The notes under the pieces: model-generated | Databases searched by the model: none | Told to the model about the DNA's origin: nothing | What the model saw: the letters and a program-made list of their open reading frames with translations, nothing else | Translations under genes and position numbers: made by a program | Shown: positions 57,503 to 64,000 of the stretch, piece after piece | How the letters are laid out: each line of letters begins with the position of its first letter | How positions within the stretch are numbered: the first letter of the stretch is position 1 | DNA from: Candidatus Villigracilis adiacens | GTDB taxonomy: Bacteria > Chloroflexota > Anaerolineae > Anaerolineales > Villigracilaceae | Length of the DNA: 64,000 nt | Assembly: GCA_016703605.1 (NCBI GenBank) | Contig: JADJBU010000017.1 | Location: 1-64,000, forward strand | Reading direction: 5' to 3'

Positions 57503-58558
57503 ATGACTGAAACTCTTCCCATGGCTGGCGCGCCTGCGAATGCAAATACCGTCGGCTTGACAAAGAATGATTATCGCGGTTTTCCCAGCACGCTCTGCCA
57601 GGGCTGCGGTCACAATTCGATCTCGAACCAGATCGTTTCCGCTTTATATGAAATGAGCGTCCTGCCGGAGGATGTGATCAAGTTTAGCGGTATTGGTTGT
57701 TCGTCGAAATCGCCAACCTATTTCATGAACCGCAGTTTTGGCTTCAACTCGCTGCATGGACGGATGCCGTCCATTGCAACCGGGGCATTGTTCGGCGACG
57801 CGCATATGAAAGGCATCGGCGTTTCCGGCGACGGCGACAGCGCCAGCATCGGCATGGGGCAGTTTAAACACGCGATGCGCCGTAATGTAAACATGGTGTA
57901 TATCGTGGAGAATAACGGTGTGTACGGGCTTACCAAGGGGCAATTTTCCGCCACCGCTGAAAAGGGTCTGCACTTGAAGAAACAGGGCGACAACCCCTAT
58001 ATGCCGGTCGATATCTGCATGGAGGCGTTGATCTCCAACGCGACATTCGTGGCGCGGTCTTTTGCGGGCAACCCGAAACAGGTGAAGGAAATTCTCAAAG
58101 CCGCATACGCGCACAAGGGGATCGCGGTGCTTGATATCATCAGCCCGTGCGTGACCTTTAACAACCAGGAGAACGCCTACCACTCCTACGCCTGGGGCAA
58201 GGATCACGAGGAGCCGCTGCACGAAATCTCCTACATCGCGCCGCGCAGCGAGATCATGCTCGAACAGGAAATGAACGAAGGCGATATCCGCGAGGTTGCC
58301 ATGCACGACGGTTCAACCGTCATCCTCAAGAATCTCGAAAAGGGGTACGACCCCACCAACCGCTACCAGGCGCTGCACGCGCTCGAAGAAGCCCAGCAGA
58401 ATAACTGGCTGCTGACCGGTATCATCTACGTCAACACCACCAAGCCCGCCCTGACCGACATATACAATCTCGCAGATACCCCACTCAACCGCCTGACCGA
58501 AGCCGACCTGCGCCCCGAACGGGCGATGATCGACAAGGTCAACGCGTTGATGTTCTAA
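57503..58558 (+). CDS. korB: 2-oxoacid:ferredoxin oxidoreductase, beta subunit
   Basis: 351 aa. Thiamine-diphosphate subunit: STLCQGCGHNSISNQIV, KFSGIGCSSKSPTYF, FNSLHGRMPSIATGA, the TPP motif GVSGDGDSASIGMGQFKHAMRRN and VENNGVYGLTKGQFS. The C-terminal part ends FNxQENAY-type (CVTFNNQENAYHSYAWGK). Fourteen bases behind korA. No separate ferredoxin-like delta subunit is nearby, so soluble ferredoxin is used. Confidence 0.94.
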   Translation: MTETLPMAGAPANANTVGLTKNDYRGFPSTLCQGCGHNSISNQIVSALYEMSVLPEDVIKFSGIGCSSKSPTYFMNRSFGFNSLHGRMPSIATGALFGDAHMKGIGVSGDGDSASIGMGQFKHAMRRNVNMVYIVENNGVYGLTKGQFSATAEKGLHLKKQGDNPYMPVDICMEALISNATFVARSFAGNPKQVKEILKAAYAHKGIAVLDIISPCVTFNNQENAYHSYAWGKDHEEPLHEISYIAPRSEIMLEQEMNEGDIREVAMHDGSTVILKNLEKGYDPTNRYQALHALEEAQQNNWLLTGIIYVNTTKPALTDIYNLADTPLNRLTEADLRPERAMIDKVNALMF

Positions 58559-58588
58559 CCCCGTTCGACAGTCTCGAACCAAAACAAC

Positions 58589-58634
58589 CGCCTCCCCCTC
58601 ACAGACAGAACTATTGCCGGGTTTGGGGGAGGCG
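58589..58634 (-). terminator. Terminator of the minus-strand membrane-protein gene
   Basis: CGCCTCCCCC and GGGGGAGGCG form a perfect 10-bp stem with a 26-nt loop. On the minus strand GTTGTTTT follows. It may also slow korB transcripts from the other side. Confidence 0.65.
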
Positions 58635-58647
58635 TCGCGTTAAATGG

Positions 58648-59019
58648 TCAAGCTTGGATATCCCTGCGGAAGAGGAACAACAACACGGTGAAGATCGCAT
58701 TGATGATGAGTGGCGGTCCCGCCTGTGAGAAGTCCAGCACACCCGTCATGAGTTGATAACCAAACACGACCACATGCCCCGTCGTCAGCGCGAAGATGAC
58801 GCGCGAGAGTTTGCTCAAGCCGTCGCCGCCGCGCGCGGCAAGAAAGGCGGTATATGCAAAAGTCAGCGATAACTGCCCATAGAGCATATTCAGCGCCGCG
58901 TCGGGCAGGGAGGTATTCAAGACCTTCTCGGCAACACCCGGCAGAAACAAGAACAGAAATCCGAACACAGTCAGGTATGCCATGATGACGTACAGGGTGA
59001 TTTGCAGTCTCTTACTCAT
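58648..59019 (-). CDS. Small four-segment membrane protein
   Basis: 123 aa, not recognised. Four membrane segments (about 6-27, 43-62, 70-91 and 99-116). The ATG at 59019 has AAAGGAGA upstream. It follows the methyltransferase with the in-frame TGA by 61 nt in the same direction, so it may share a transcript. Confidence 0.72.
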   Translation of the reverse strand: MSKRLQITLYVIMAYLTVFGFLFLFLPGVAEKVLNTSLPDAALNMLYGQLSLTFAYTAFLAARGGDGLSKLSRVIFALTTGHVVVFGYQLMTGVLDFSQAGPPLIINAIFTVLLFLFRRDIQA

Positions 59020-59080
59020 TTTATTTCTCCTTTGATGGTGATGTGAGTCGGATGTTTGAGAACGTCCGCTATCGCGTATT

Positions 59081-59866
59081 CTACATCGGTTTGCGGGCGC
59101 GGAAGGTAATGCCCTGCGTGCCGAAGTCCAACGCGTCCGAGGGATCGGGCGTGTCCACGTAACTGTTGTACTTGTGGACGATCTCCCCGTCTTCAAAACC
59201 AGCCGCGCTCACGGCGCGGAGCAACTCTGCGTCCAGCAGAGCGCCAGCAATTCAGCCCGTCCAGAGAGAGATGTCGTCCAATGCGCTGTTGGGCACCTCC
59301 CTTTCAACCAGAATATCTCCAACCTGCAAACGTCCGCCAGGCTTAAGGACGCGGAACCACTCACGCAAAGTCTCGGTCTTGTCGAGGGTCAGGTTGAGGA
59401 CGCCGTTGCTGATGATCACATCCGCGAAGTTATCGGGAATGGGAAGCGACTCGGCGAGTCCTTCGCGGAACTCGACATGGGACGCGCCCATCGCCTCTGC
59501 CCCCGCCCGTGCCTTGTTCAACATCTCGGGGGTCATGTCCACGCCGACAACTTTTCCCCCCGCCCCCACCAGCCGCGAGGCGATCAACGAATCGAACCCC
59601 GCGCCCGAGCCGACGTCCACGACCGTTTCTCCAGCGTGGATGTCGCCGACAGAAAACGGATTCCCCGTCCCTGCGAAAGAGGCGATATTTCCTTCGGGCA
59701 GGTCGGCATACAGGGCTTCGTCATAGCCGAGGATATTTGCAAGTTTGCGACCCGTGTGGAAGTGATAGCCCTTGTTCGGGTCGAGGGCGACGTTGGTGTA
59801 TTCCTTTCGAATCTCCACCCTGAGTTCTTCGAGCGAAATTTTGGGAAGGTTTTGATGGTGTGTCAT
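59081..59866 (-). CDS. ArsM-like SAM methyltransferase with in-frame TGA (selenoprotein candidate)
   Basis: ATG at 59866 (AAGGAG upstream). The SAM motifs VVDVGSGAGFDSLIASRLVG, GKVVGVDMTPEMLNKARAGA, ADVIISNGVLNLTLDK and EWFRVLKPGGRLQVGDI are those of arsenite-methyltransferase-like enzymes. The frame meets TGA at 59252-59254 inside SLWTG-x-IAGALLDAEL, where relatives have Cys (WTGCIAGAL / GECLSGAL). It then continues 56 codons without a stop (AGFEDGEIVHKYNSYVDTPD...FRARKPM) to TAG at 59081. Full length 261 aa with one recoded codon, typical of the family. Either Sec is inserted or the gene carries a single nonsense change. ArsM's other conserved cysteines (YGCG and ISNCV) are absent, so the substrate is open. 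Confidence 0.7.
59225..59241 (-). promoter_or_regulatory. SECIS-like hairpin after the in-frame TGA
   Basis: On the minus strand, CTCTGC-TGGAC-GCAGAG makes a perfect 6-bp stem and a 5-nt loop with G in the second loop position. The loop begins 17 nt after the TGA. This fits the known bacterial SECIS layout (apical loop 16-37 nt after UGA, G among the first loop bases). A GC/GC pair can extend the stem past a bulge. Confidence 0.5.
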
Positions 59867-59901
59867 ACGTTTCTCCTTTGGCTTGAAACAGACGACGACG
59901 G

Positions 59902-60711
59902 TTAGGTTTCGCGGGACCCTCCTTGTTGCACGTTCTTCACATGGAAAAGAATCGCGCGATACGGCTGTTCGACGGTTCCGCCTGCTTGGTGAAGGATGTT
60001 GAAAATTTCCGCATCCAACGACGCGCGCAGGCTTTCGTCCATGCCGTGAAAACCGGAATAGGTGCGCAGGAGTTTGGCGTACTTCTCCGCGCTGAGGGTC
60101 TCGACCCAATCGTGGATGTTCACCGTCACGGCTTCAATACCGCAATACTCGCGGAAGTCGCCCGTGATGACATTGCGAATCCATTCGACCTCCATCGGTT
60201 TGTTCGGGCGATCATATTGCGGGGCGAGCCGCTGGAAGATTTCGTCCACCGCACGCGACCATTCCGTTTGCGGGTCAACGTGGAGTTGCCAGAAAAAAGC
60301 GAAAGAGCCGTTCTCCTTCAACGCGGCTTGCACTTTGGGATACCCGACTTCGGGGCGAATCCAATGAAAGGCGTCTGCGGATACCGCGAGGTCGAAGGAA
60401 CGCGGCGGCAGGTCGTAACTTTCGAATTCGGATTGGACGATGACCGTGTTCGGGTAGTCCCTGCAATTTTGGCGCGCGTGTTTCGCGAGTTGTTCGCCCA
60501 GTTCGATCCCCAAAATGTGATAGCCGCGTTTGGCGAATGAGACGGTGGCGTTGCCCGCGCCGCAGCCGATTTCCAAAATACGACCATCTGTTGGCAGGGC
60601 AGACAGGCGGATGATGTCTTCGATCAGCGCATCGGGATAGAGGGTGCGCGTCTCGTTGTAGAGATTCGCCACCTCTTCGAAGGTGACGCGGCGGGAACGG
60701 TCTATGCTCAT
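59902..60711 (-). CDS. Class I SAM-dependent methyltransferase
   Basis: 269 aa. ILEIGCGAGNATVSFAKRG (motif I), ILGIELGEQLAKHA, FDLAVSADAFHWIRPE (the AFHW motif typical of trans-aconitate-type and related small-molecule methyltransferases). The start at 60711 (MSIDRSRRVTFEEVANLYNETR) is preferred over 60723, which adds only four residues. Thirty-five bases upstream of the ArsM-like gene, same strand, so probably one operon. Substrate unknown. Confidence 0.85.
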   Translation of the reverse strand: MSIDRSRRVTFEEVANLYNETRTLYPDALIEDIIRLSALPTDGRILEIGCGAGNATVSFAKRGYHILGIELGEQLAKHARQNCRDYPNTVIVQSEFESYDLPPRSFDLAVSADAFHWIRPEVGYPKVQAALKENGSFAFFWQLHVDPQTEWSRAVDEIFQRLAPQYDRPNKPMEVEWIRNVITGDFREYCGIEAVTVNIHDWVETLSAEKYAKLLRTYSGFHGMDESLRASLDAEIFNILHQAGGTVEQPYRAILFHVKNVQQGGSRET

Positions 60712-60736
60712 GAAAGGATGCAAACTGAGGTTTGCG

Positions 60737-61243
60737 TTACTGGTTCGCGGCGAATTCCAACTTCAACGGGATGGCGCGCGACATGGAATCGCCCACGGGC
60801 GAGGAACGTTCACAGCGCTCGCGCAGGGATGCGATCTGTTCGGGCGTCGCGCCGGGGGCGGAGATTCTCACGGTGTAGGAAATGCCGTCGTAGCCGGAAC
60901 CCGGCGCCCCGTCGAGACCAAGATACGAGCGGACGTTGAAATGTCCCGTTGCCTCCACCGAAAGCGATTCGATCTTGAGTCCAAGGAAAGAAGCGTGCAT
61001 GGCGATCAAATCCACGTCGCAGGCGGCGAGGGTGGCGAGGAACATCTGCATCGGGTTGAATTCGCCGTCGCCGCCGAGGTGCATGGTCATGCCCTTGAAT
61101 TCGATGCGCGAGCGCGAGCCGCCCTCCCAATGCGCGACGAGCGCGGGGTTGCGGTCGGCTTTTTCGGGATGCTGCGCGCAGATGTTTTTGAACTCGAGGA
61201 GTTCGCCGACTTGCACGCCGTTGATGGGGGTGTGTTCGCTCAT
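60737..61243 (-). CDS. OsmC-family peroxiredoxin-like protein
   Basis: 168 aa. MFLATLAACDVDLIAMHASFLGL carries the first redox Cys, and LRERCERSSPVGDSMSRAIPL the second, both conserved in OsmC/YhfA proteins that reduce organic hydroperoxides. Central beta sheet EFKGMTMHLGGDGEFNPMQ. OsmC homologs with selenocysteine are known in other bacteria, but here both positions are Cys. AAGGAGAAT precedes the ATG. Confidence 0.9.
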   Translation of the reverse strand: MSEHTPINGVQVGELLEFKNICAQHPEKADRNPALVAHWEGGSRSRIEFKGMTMHLGGDGEFNPMQMFLATLAACDVDLIAMHASFLGLKIESLSVEATGHFNVRSYLGLDGAPGSGYDGISYTVRISAPGATPEQIASLRERCERSSPVGDSMSRAIPLKLEFAANQ

Positions 61244-61300
61244 GGGATTCTCCTTACCTTTAATACACCGCGGGAAGCAATGGGTTATTCGATCTTCGCG

Positions 61301-63172
61301 CTATTTCGGCACGACGTGGATGTAATCAATTTCAATCGAGGATGCCGCGTCCGTCGGGTCGAGGCGAATCTGGGCGATGATGCCCTTCCAGCGGGCAACT
61401 TTGGACATATCGAGGGTGTAGGTGTGGAATTGACCGTCGCCTTGAATCGAAAACGTGAGCGCCTTGGTTTCATCGTACTCCTTGTCGGAGGATGTGATGA
61501 AATAGATCTTGGCGCTGCTCCCCGTCGAAACCGCCATACGGATTTCGATGACGGGATTCGCCGCGGCGTCCAACGTGAGGGTCGGCGAACCGAGATAGGG
61601 ATCGCCGCCAGTGGCGCGGGCGGAGAGACTGCCATTGCCGACCGCGAACGAGGCGAGTTGATTCCACGCCAGCCAGCCTTCCACGTCGCCGTCGAACTCG
61701 AATTCCCACGCCTGCCCGCGCTGTTCGACCTGGATCGAGTCGAACTCCACCGCCGCGTCCGCCGTTGACGCGAACGCAATTTGCGTGACGACACCACTAT
61801 TCCAAATTTTATTTTTCGACATGTCGAAGACGCTGGTTTGGAACGCGCCTGCTGAAACGTCCGCGCAGGATGATTTGGATTCATTCCACGTCGGGTCTTT
61901 GTTGGTGATGAAATACAGGCAGAGACGCGCCGCGTCGTTTTGCGCGCGGGCGTGGACGAGCACGGAGGGCGACACCGCGCCCGCCACGCGCAGTCCGTTA
62001 CTTGACGTGAACAAATTCCCCTTGGAGAGATGCGCGGTCAGAATCCCGTTTTGGATGGAATCCTCCAAAGAATCGCCGCGCCAGCCTTCAGGCGAGTCAA
62101 GATCGAAATTCCACGCGGTGTGTGGCATGAGGTCGTACACAACGCCGCGCGCTTCGTCAATCTGTCCAGGGATCAGGTAATAGCGCAGGTCGCGGACTGC
62201 CTGCGGGGGAACATCAAAATATGCCAAGGGTCCCGCGTAACCGACGGTCGGCGCGTCGTAGAGCAGGCAGAAATTCCAGCGCGGTTCAAGATGGGGCTGC
62301 GATGGGAGCAGGAGGATCAAGCCGATTTTGTCCGCGCCCGTGAACGCCGCCCAATTCTCTGTGGGATACACAAAGGGACAATTCCCCGTCCCCGCGATTT
62401 CACCTTGTTTCGTACGATGATCGAGTTCAGACATCGGCGCGCCCGTGAACGGGGCGTCGTCGAAGTAGCCGAACATGCGCGTCAGCGAAGGATGAAAATA
62501 AGCGGCGGGAAATTCGTGGGTGGCCAGCGCATGTGTGTCGTTGCCGAAATGCGTGGCGCGGGTGAACACTTCAAAATATCCGTCGCGTTTCCATGCCCAG
62601 GTCTCGAAGGTCACGTCGGAGTCTTCATCGTATTTTCCCCACTCCTTGCCGAGGGCTTTGATGTAAACGGCGTCGTCCGCCTTGCGATACTCCAACACCT
62701 TGGCGCCGATGATGGAACTTCCGCCCGCCTTGCTTCCCACTTGAATCGGATTCCAGCCCCAGTTGCCGTAGGGGTCGCTTCCTTGCGCGGCGTATTTGTC
62801 GTTGCCGTCGTACATCGAGAATTGAAAATATCTTCCGTAGTCGGTATCGTCAATCAATTCGCGCCCGTTGTAAAGCAGGCTTCCGATCCCCCCGCCGCCG
62901 TTCATGTTGAAGCCGAGGGCGAGGGTATTCTTGTCTCCAAGATACACATAGCCCTGCGGGATGGGCTGGATATCGCCGACGGGCGCGAGGGTGGGGGTGG
63001 GGGGGATGGCAGTGGGCGCGGGCGTTGGCGTTTTTGTGAGAGTGGGCAGGGCAGTATCGGTTGCGGCGGCGGGAGCAGTGGCAGACGCGGGGGAGTCCGA
63101 GGCGGGGGCGCATCCACCAGTGACAAGGGCGAGAATGGAAATCAGTCCGATGAAGGATGTAAGTCTTTTCAT
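61301..63172 (-). CDS. Large secreted lipoprotein, probable carbohydrate-interacting
   Basis: 623 aa. Lipobox TGGC (MKRLTSFIGLISILALVTGG), Thr/Pro/Ala-rich linker, then a beta-sandwich domain (YVYLGDKNTLALGFNMNGGG, GRELIDDTDYGRYFQFSMYDG, WGWNPIQVGSKAGG, FTRATHFGNDTHALATHEFPAAYFH) and two C-terminal jelly-roll-like repeats (AWNFDLDSPEGWRGD; WEFEFDGDVEGWLAWNQL) that look like carbohydrate-binding modules. No catalytic residues can be named. The ATG at 63172 is fixed by the signal peptide; the longer frame to 63430 runs into the next gene. Confidence 0.75.
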   Translation of the reverse strand: MKRLTSFIGLISILALVTGGCAPASDSPASATAPAAATDTALPTLTKTPTPAPTAIPPTPTLAPVGDIQPIPQGYVYLGDKNTLALGFNMNGGGGIGSLLYNGRELIDDTDYGRYFQFSMYDGNDKYAAQGSDPYGNWGWNPIQVGSKAGGSSIIGAKVLEYRKADDAVYIKALGKEWGKYDEDSDVTFETWAWKRDGYFEVFTRATHFGNDTHALATHEFPAAYFHPSLTRMFGYFDDAPFTGAPMSELDHRTKQGEIAGTGNCPFVYPTENWAAFTGADKIGLILLLPSQPHLEPRWNFCLLYDAPTVGYAGPLAYFDVPPQAVRDLRYYLIPGQIDEARGVVYDLMPHTAWNFDLDSPEGWRGDSLEDSIQNGILTAHLSKGNLFTSSNGLRVAGAVSPSVLVHARAQNDAARLCLYFITNKDPTWNESKSSCADVSAGAFQTSVFDMSKNKIWNSGVVTQIAFASTADAAVEFDSIQVEQRGQAWEFEFDGDVEGWLAWNQLASFAVGNGSLSARATGGDPYLGSPTLTLDAAANPVIEIRMAVSTGSSAKIYFITSSDKEYDETKALTFSIQGDGQFHTYTLDMSKVARWKGIIAQIRLDPTDAASSIEIDYIHVVPK

Positions 63173-63195
63173 TAACTGGGTTCCTGAAGATGGGA

Positions 63196-64000
63196 TTATG
63201 CTTCCTTCACCAACCGTTCGATCTGCGGCAGATGCGTTAATTCGTGCGACGCGAAGTAACTGGCTTGCTGTTTGATGGACACGACGCCAAACTCTTCGTG
63301 GCTTCCCGTGCGCCACCAATCGGCGAGGGGGATGGTTTCGAGTTTGGCGATCACTTCCCGGCGCGTGGACAGATACGTCTCGAATATCTCGCGCGTGGAG
63401 GGCGGACGCTCGGCCTCGTTCTTCGCCCACGTCCAGACTTGCTTCATTTCCAAAACGGGATTTTCCTCTTTGAGGAACAAGTCAATGCGGAAATCAAGCA
63501 CGCCCTGCGCGTCGCGTAAATGCGAGATGACGTTGCGGATCGCCCAGCCGCCGTCGGGGGCGGGACGCGTCAACGCCTCTTCGCTCAGACCTTCGATCAG
63601 CGCGGCGACTTCGAGCGGAGTCTTGCGCAGTTGTTCCAACGCTTCGGCGGGGTCGAGCGCTTCGAGCCAGTAGACGGGCGGGAACCATTGGAACGTCTCG
63701 CCCCACGCGCCGCAGGTGGGACATTTTTTGGGAGCGTTGATGAGAGCCAAATGTCCGCAGGTGCGGCAGACGTAGGGGTGTGGAGTCTGCTGGATGAGCG
63801 GAACCCGCCCCGAGGTCAGGGCGGATGCGCCCGCGCGGAAGGCGGACTGCAGGTCGGCGTCATCCAATGAAGCGGCGATGCGTTCGATGTCGCTGGCGAG
63901 AGTCTCTTTATCGTTGGGCAGGTTCAATTCCCACGCGGCGCGGCGGGAGATTGAGTCCGCTGTGGCGCGGGCGATCTTGGCAATGTTGTATTGCCCTTCG
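63196..64000 (-). CDS. DinB-like protein with internal rubredoxin-type zinc ribbon (5' end cut)
   Basis: The frame stays open to the window edge; upstream residues EGQYNIAKIARATADSISRR belong to it, so the start lies outside. Visible: a helix bundle start, a zinc ribbon CRTCGHLALINAPKKCPTCGAWGETFQWF (rubrerythrin-like), then a DinB/DUF664-type four-helix bundle with metal-ligand His candidates in NVISHLRDAQGVLDFRIDLFL and ASYFASHELTHLPQIERL. The DinB-like superfamily includes thiol-dependent transferases. The combination with an internal ribbon suggests redox or metal handling. Function unknown. Confidence 0.75.
   Translation of the reverse strand, partial: EGQYNIAKIARATADSISRRAAWELNLPNDKETLASDIERIAASLDDADLQSAFRAGASALTSGRVPLIQQTPHPYVCRTCGHLALINAPKKCPTCGAWGETFQWFPPVYWLEALDPAEALEQLRKTPLEVAALIEGLSEEALTRPAPDGGWAIRNVISHLRDAQGVLDFRIDLFLKEENPVLEMKQVWTWAKNEAERPPSTREIFETYLSTRREVIAKLETIPLADWWRTGSHEEFGVVSIKQQASYFASHELTHLPQIERLVKEA

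Noticed and set aside
59252..59866. Methyltransferase ending at the TGA as a normal, shorter gene
   Set aside because: The 56 codons beyond the TGA keep family-typical sequence and the frame to a proper stop, so a natural end at 59252 is unlikely.
60737..61243. Selenocysteine in the OsmC-like gene
   Set aside because: Both redox positions are encoded by Cys codons and no in-frame TGA exists.

Overview
The window looks like a chromosomal segment of an Anaerolineae-type Chloroflexi bacterium. This is inferred from the gene set (branched-chain amino acid transporter with Thr/Ala/Pro-rich lipoprotein linkers, RecJ, CdaA-CdaR, KorAB, baseplate-J-like protein beside RuvX, many small beta-propeller and LysM/M23 envelope proteins), the GC-rich codon use, and the very large number of small palindromic and MITE-like repeats between and even inside genes. 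No phage module, plasmid module or CRISPR array is visible. Only one insertion sequence remnant is present, cut by the left edge.

Layout. 1-0.3 kb: 5' part of an ISKra4-like transposase. 0.3-5 kb: Cas4/AddB-type nuclease, NAGPA-type phosphodiester glycosidase, FtsH, exonuclease III. 5-8 kb: single-domain response regulator, DUF192, LysM-M23 peptidase, cyclic-nucleotide-binding protein, and two MITE-like elements. 8.3-13.7 kb: complete liv operon (binding protein, terminator/attenuator, two permeases, two ATPases). 13.9-21.7 kb: FAD oxidoreductase, CinA-like protein, M14 carboxypeptidase, an amidohydrolase-CYTH fusion, membrane protein, lipoprotein. 21.7-27 kb (minus): alpha/beta hydrolase, MltG, RuvX, baseplate-J-like protein, NifS-like cysteine desulfurase. 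27-34.6 kb: polytopic membrane protein, RecJ, rhodanese, a frameshifted SDR gene, TolB-like lipoprotein, orphan HypA-like protein, RNase P RNA. 34.9-44.8 kb: CoaE fused to a GNAT-like domain, CdaA/CdaR, Der, ECF sigma with its anti-sigma, NUDIX, GlmS. 44.8-51.2 kb (minus): MoaB, GNAT, response regulator, Lon, Hsp20, tRNA-Arg(TCT), two unknown proteins. 51.3-58.6 kb: c-type cytochrome lipoprotein, GH25, GT87-like, GntR regulator with operator, KorA/KorB. 58.6-64 kb (minus): membrane protein, an ArsM-like methyltransferase with an in-frame TGA at a conserved cysteine position, a second methyltransferase, OsmC, large lipoprotein, DinB-like protein.

Most notable. (1) The methyltransferase at 59081-59866 reads through an in-frame TGA into 56 more residues of family-typical C-terminus. 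A hairpin meeting the usual bacterial SECIS geometry follows directly, so it is a selenoprotein candidate. (2) At least three families of small non-autonomous elements (A, B, C) show terminal inverted repeats and 8- or 9-bp target-site duplications. One family A copy even has an empty-site comparison elsewhere in the window. (3) Palindromic repeats are inserted in frame inside two protein genes. (4) Two uncommon domain fusions are present: amidohydrolase-CYTH and CoaE-GNAT. (5) Several genes carry a TAAAAT or TATAAT box 6-7 nt before the ATG with no Shine-Dalgarno, which suggests leaderless transcripts.
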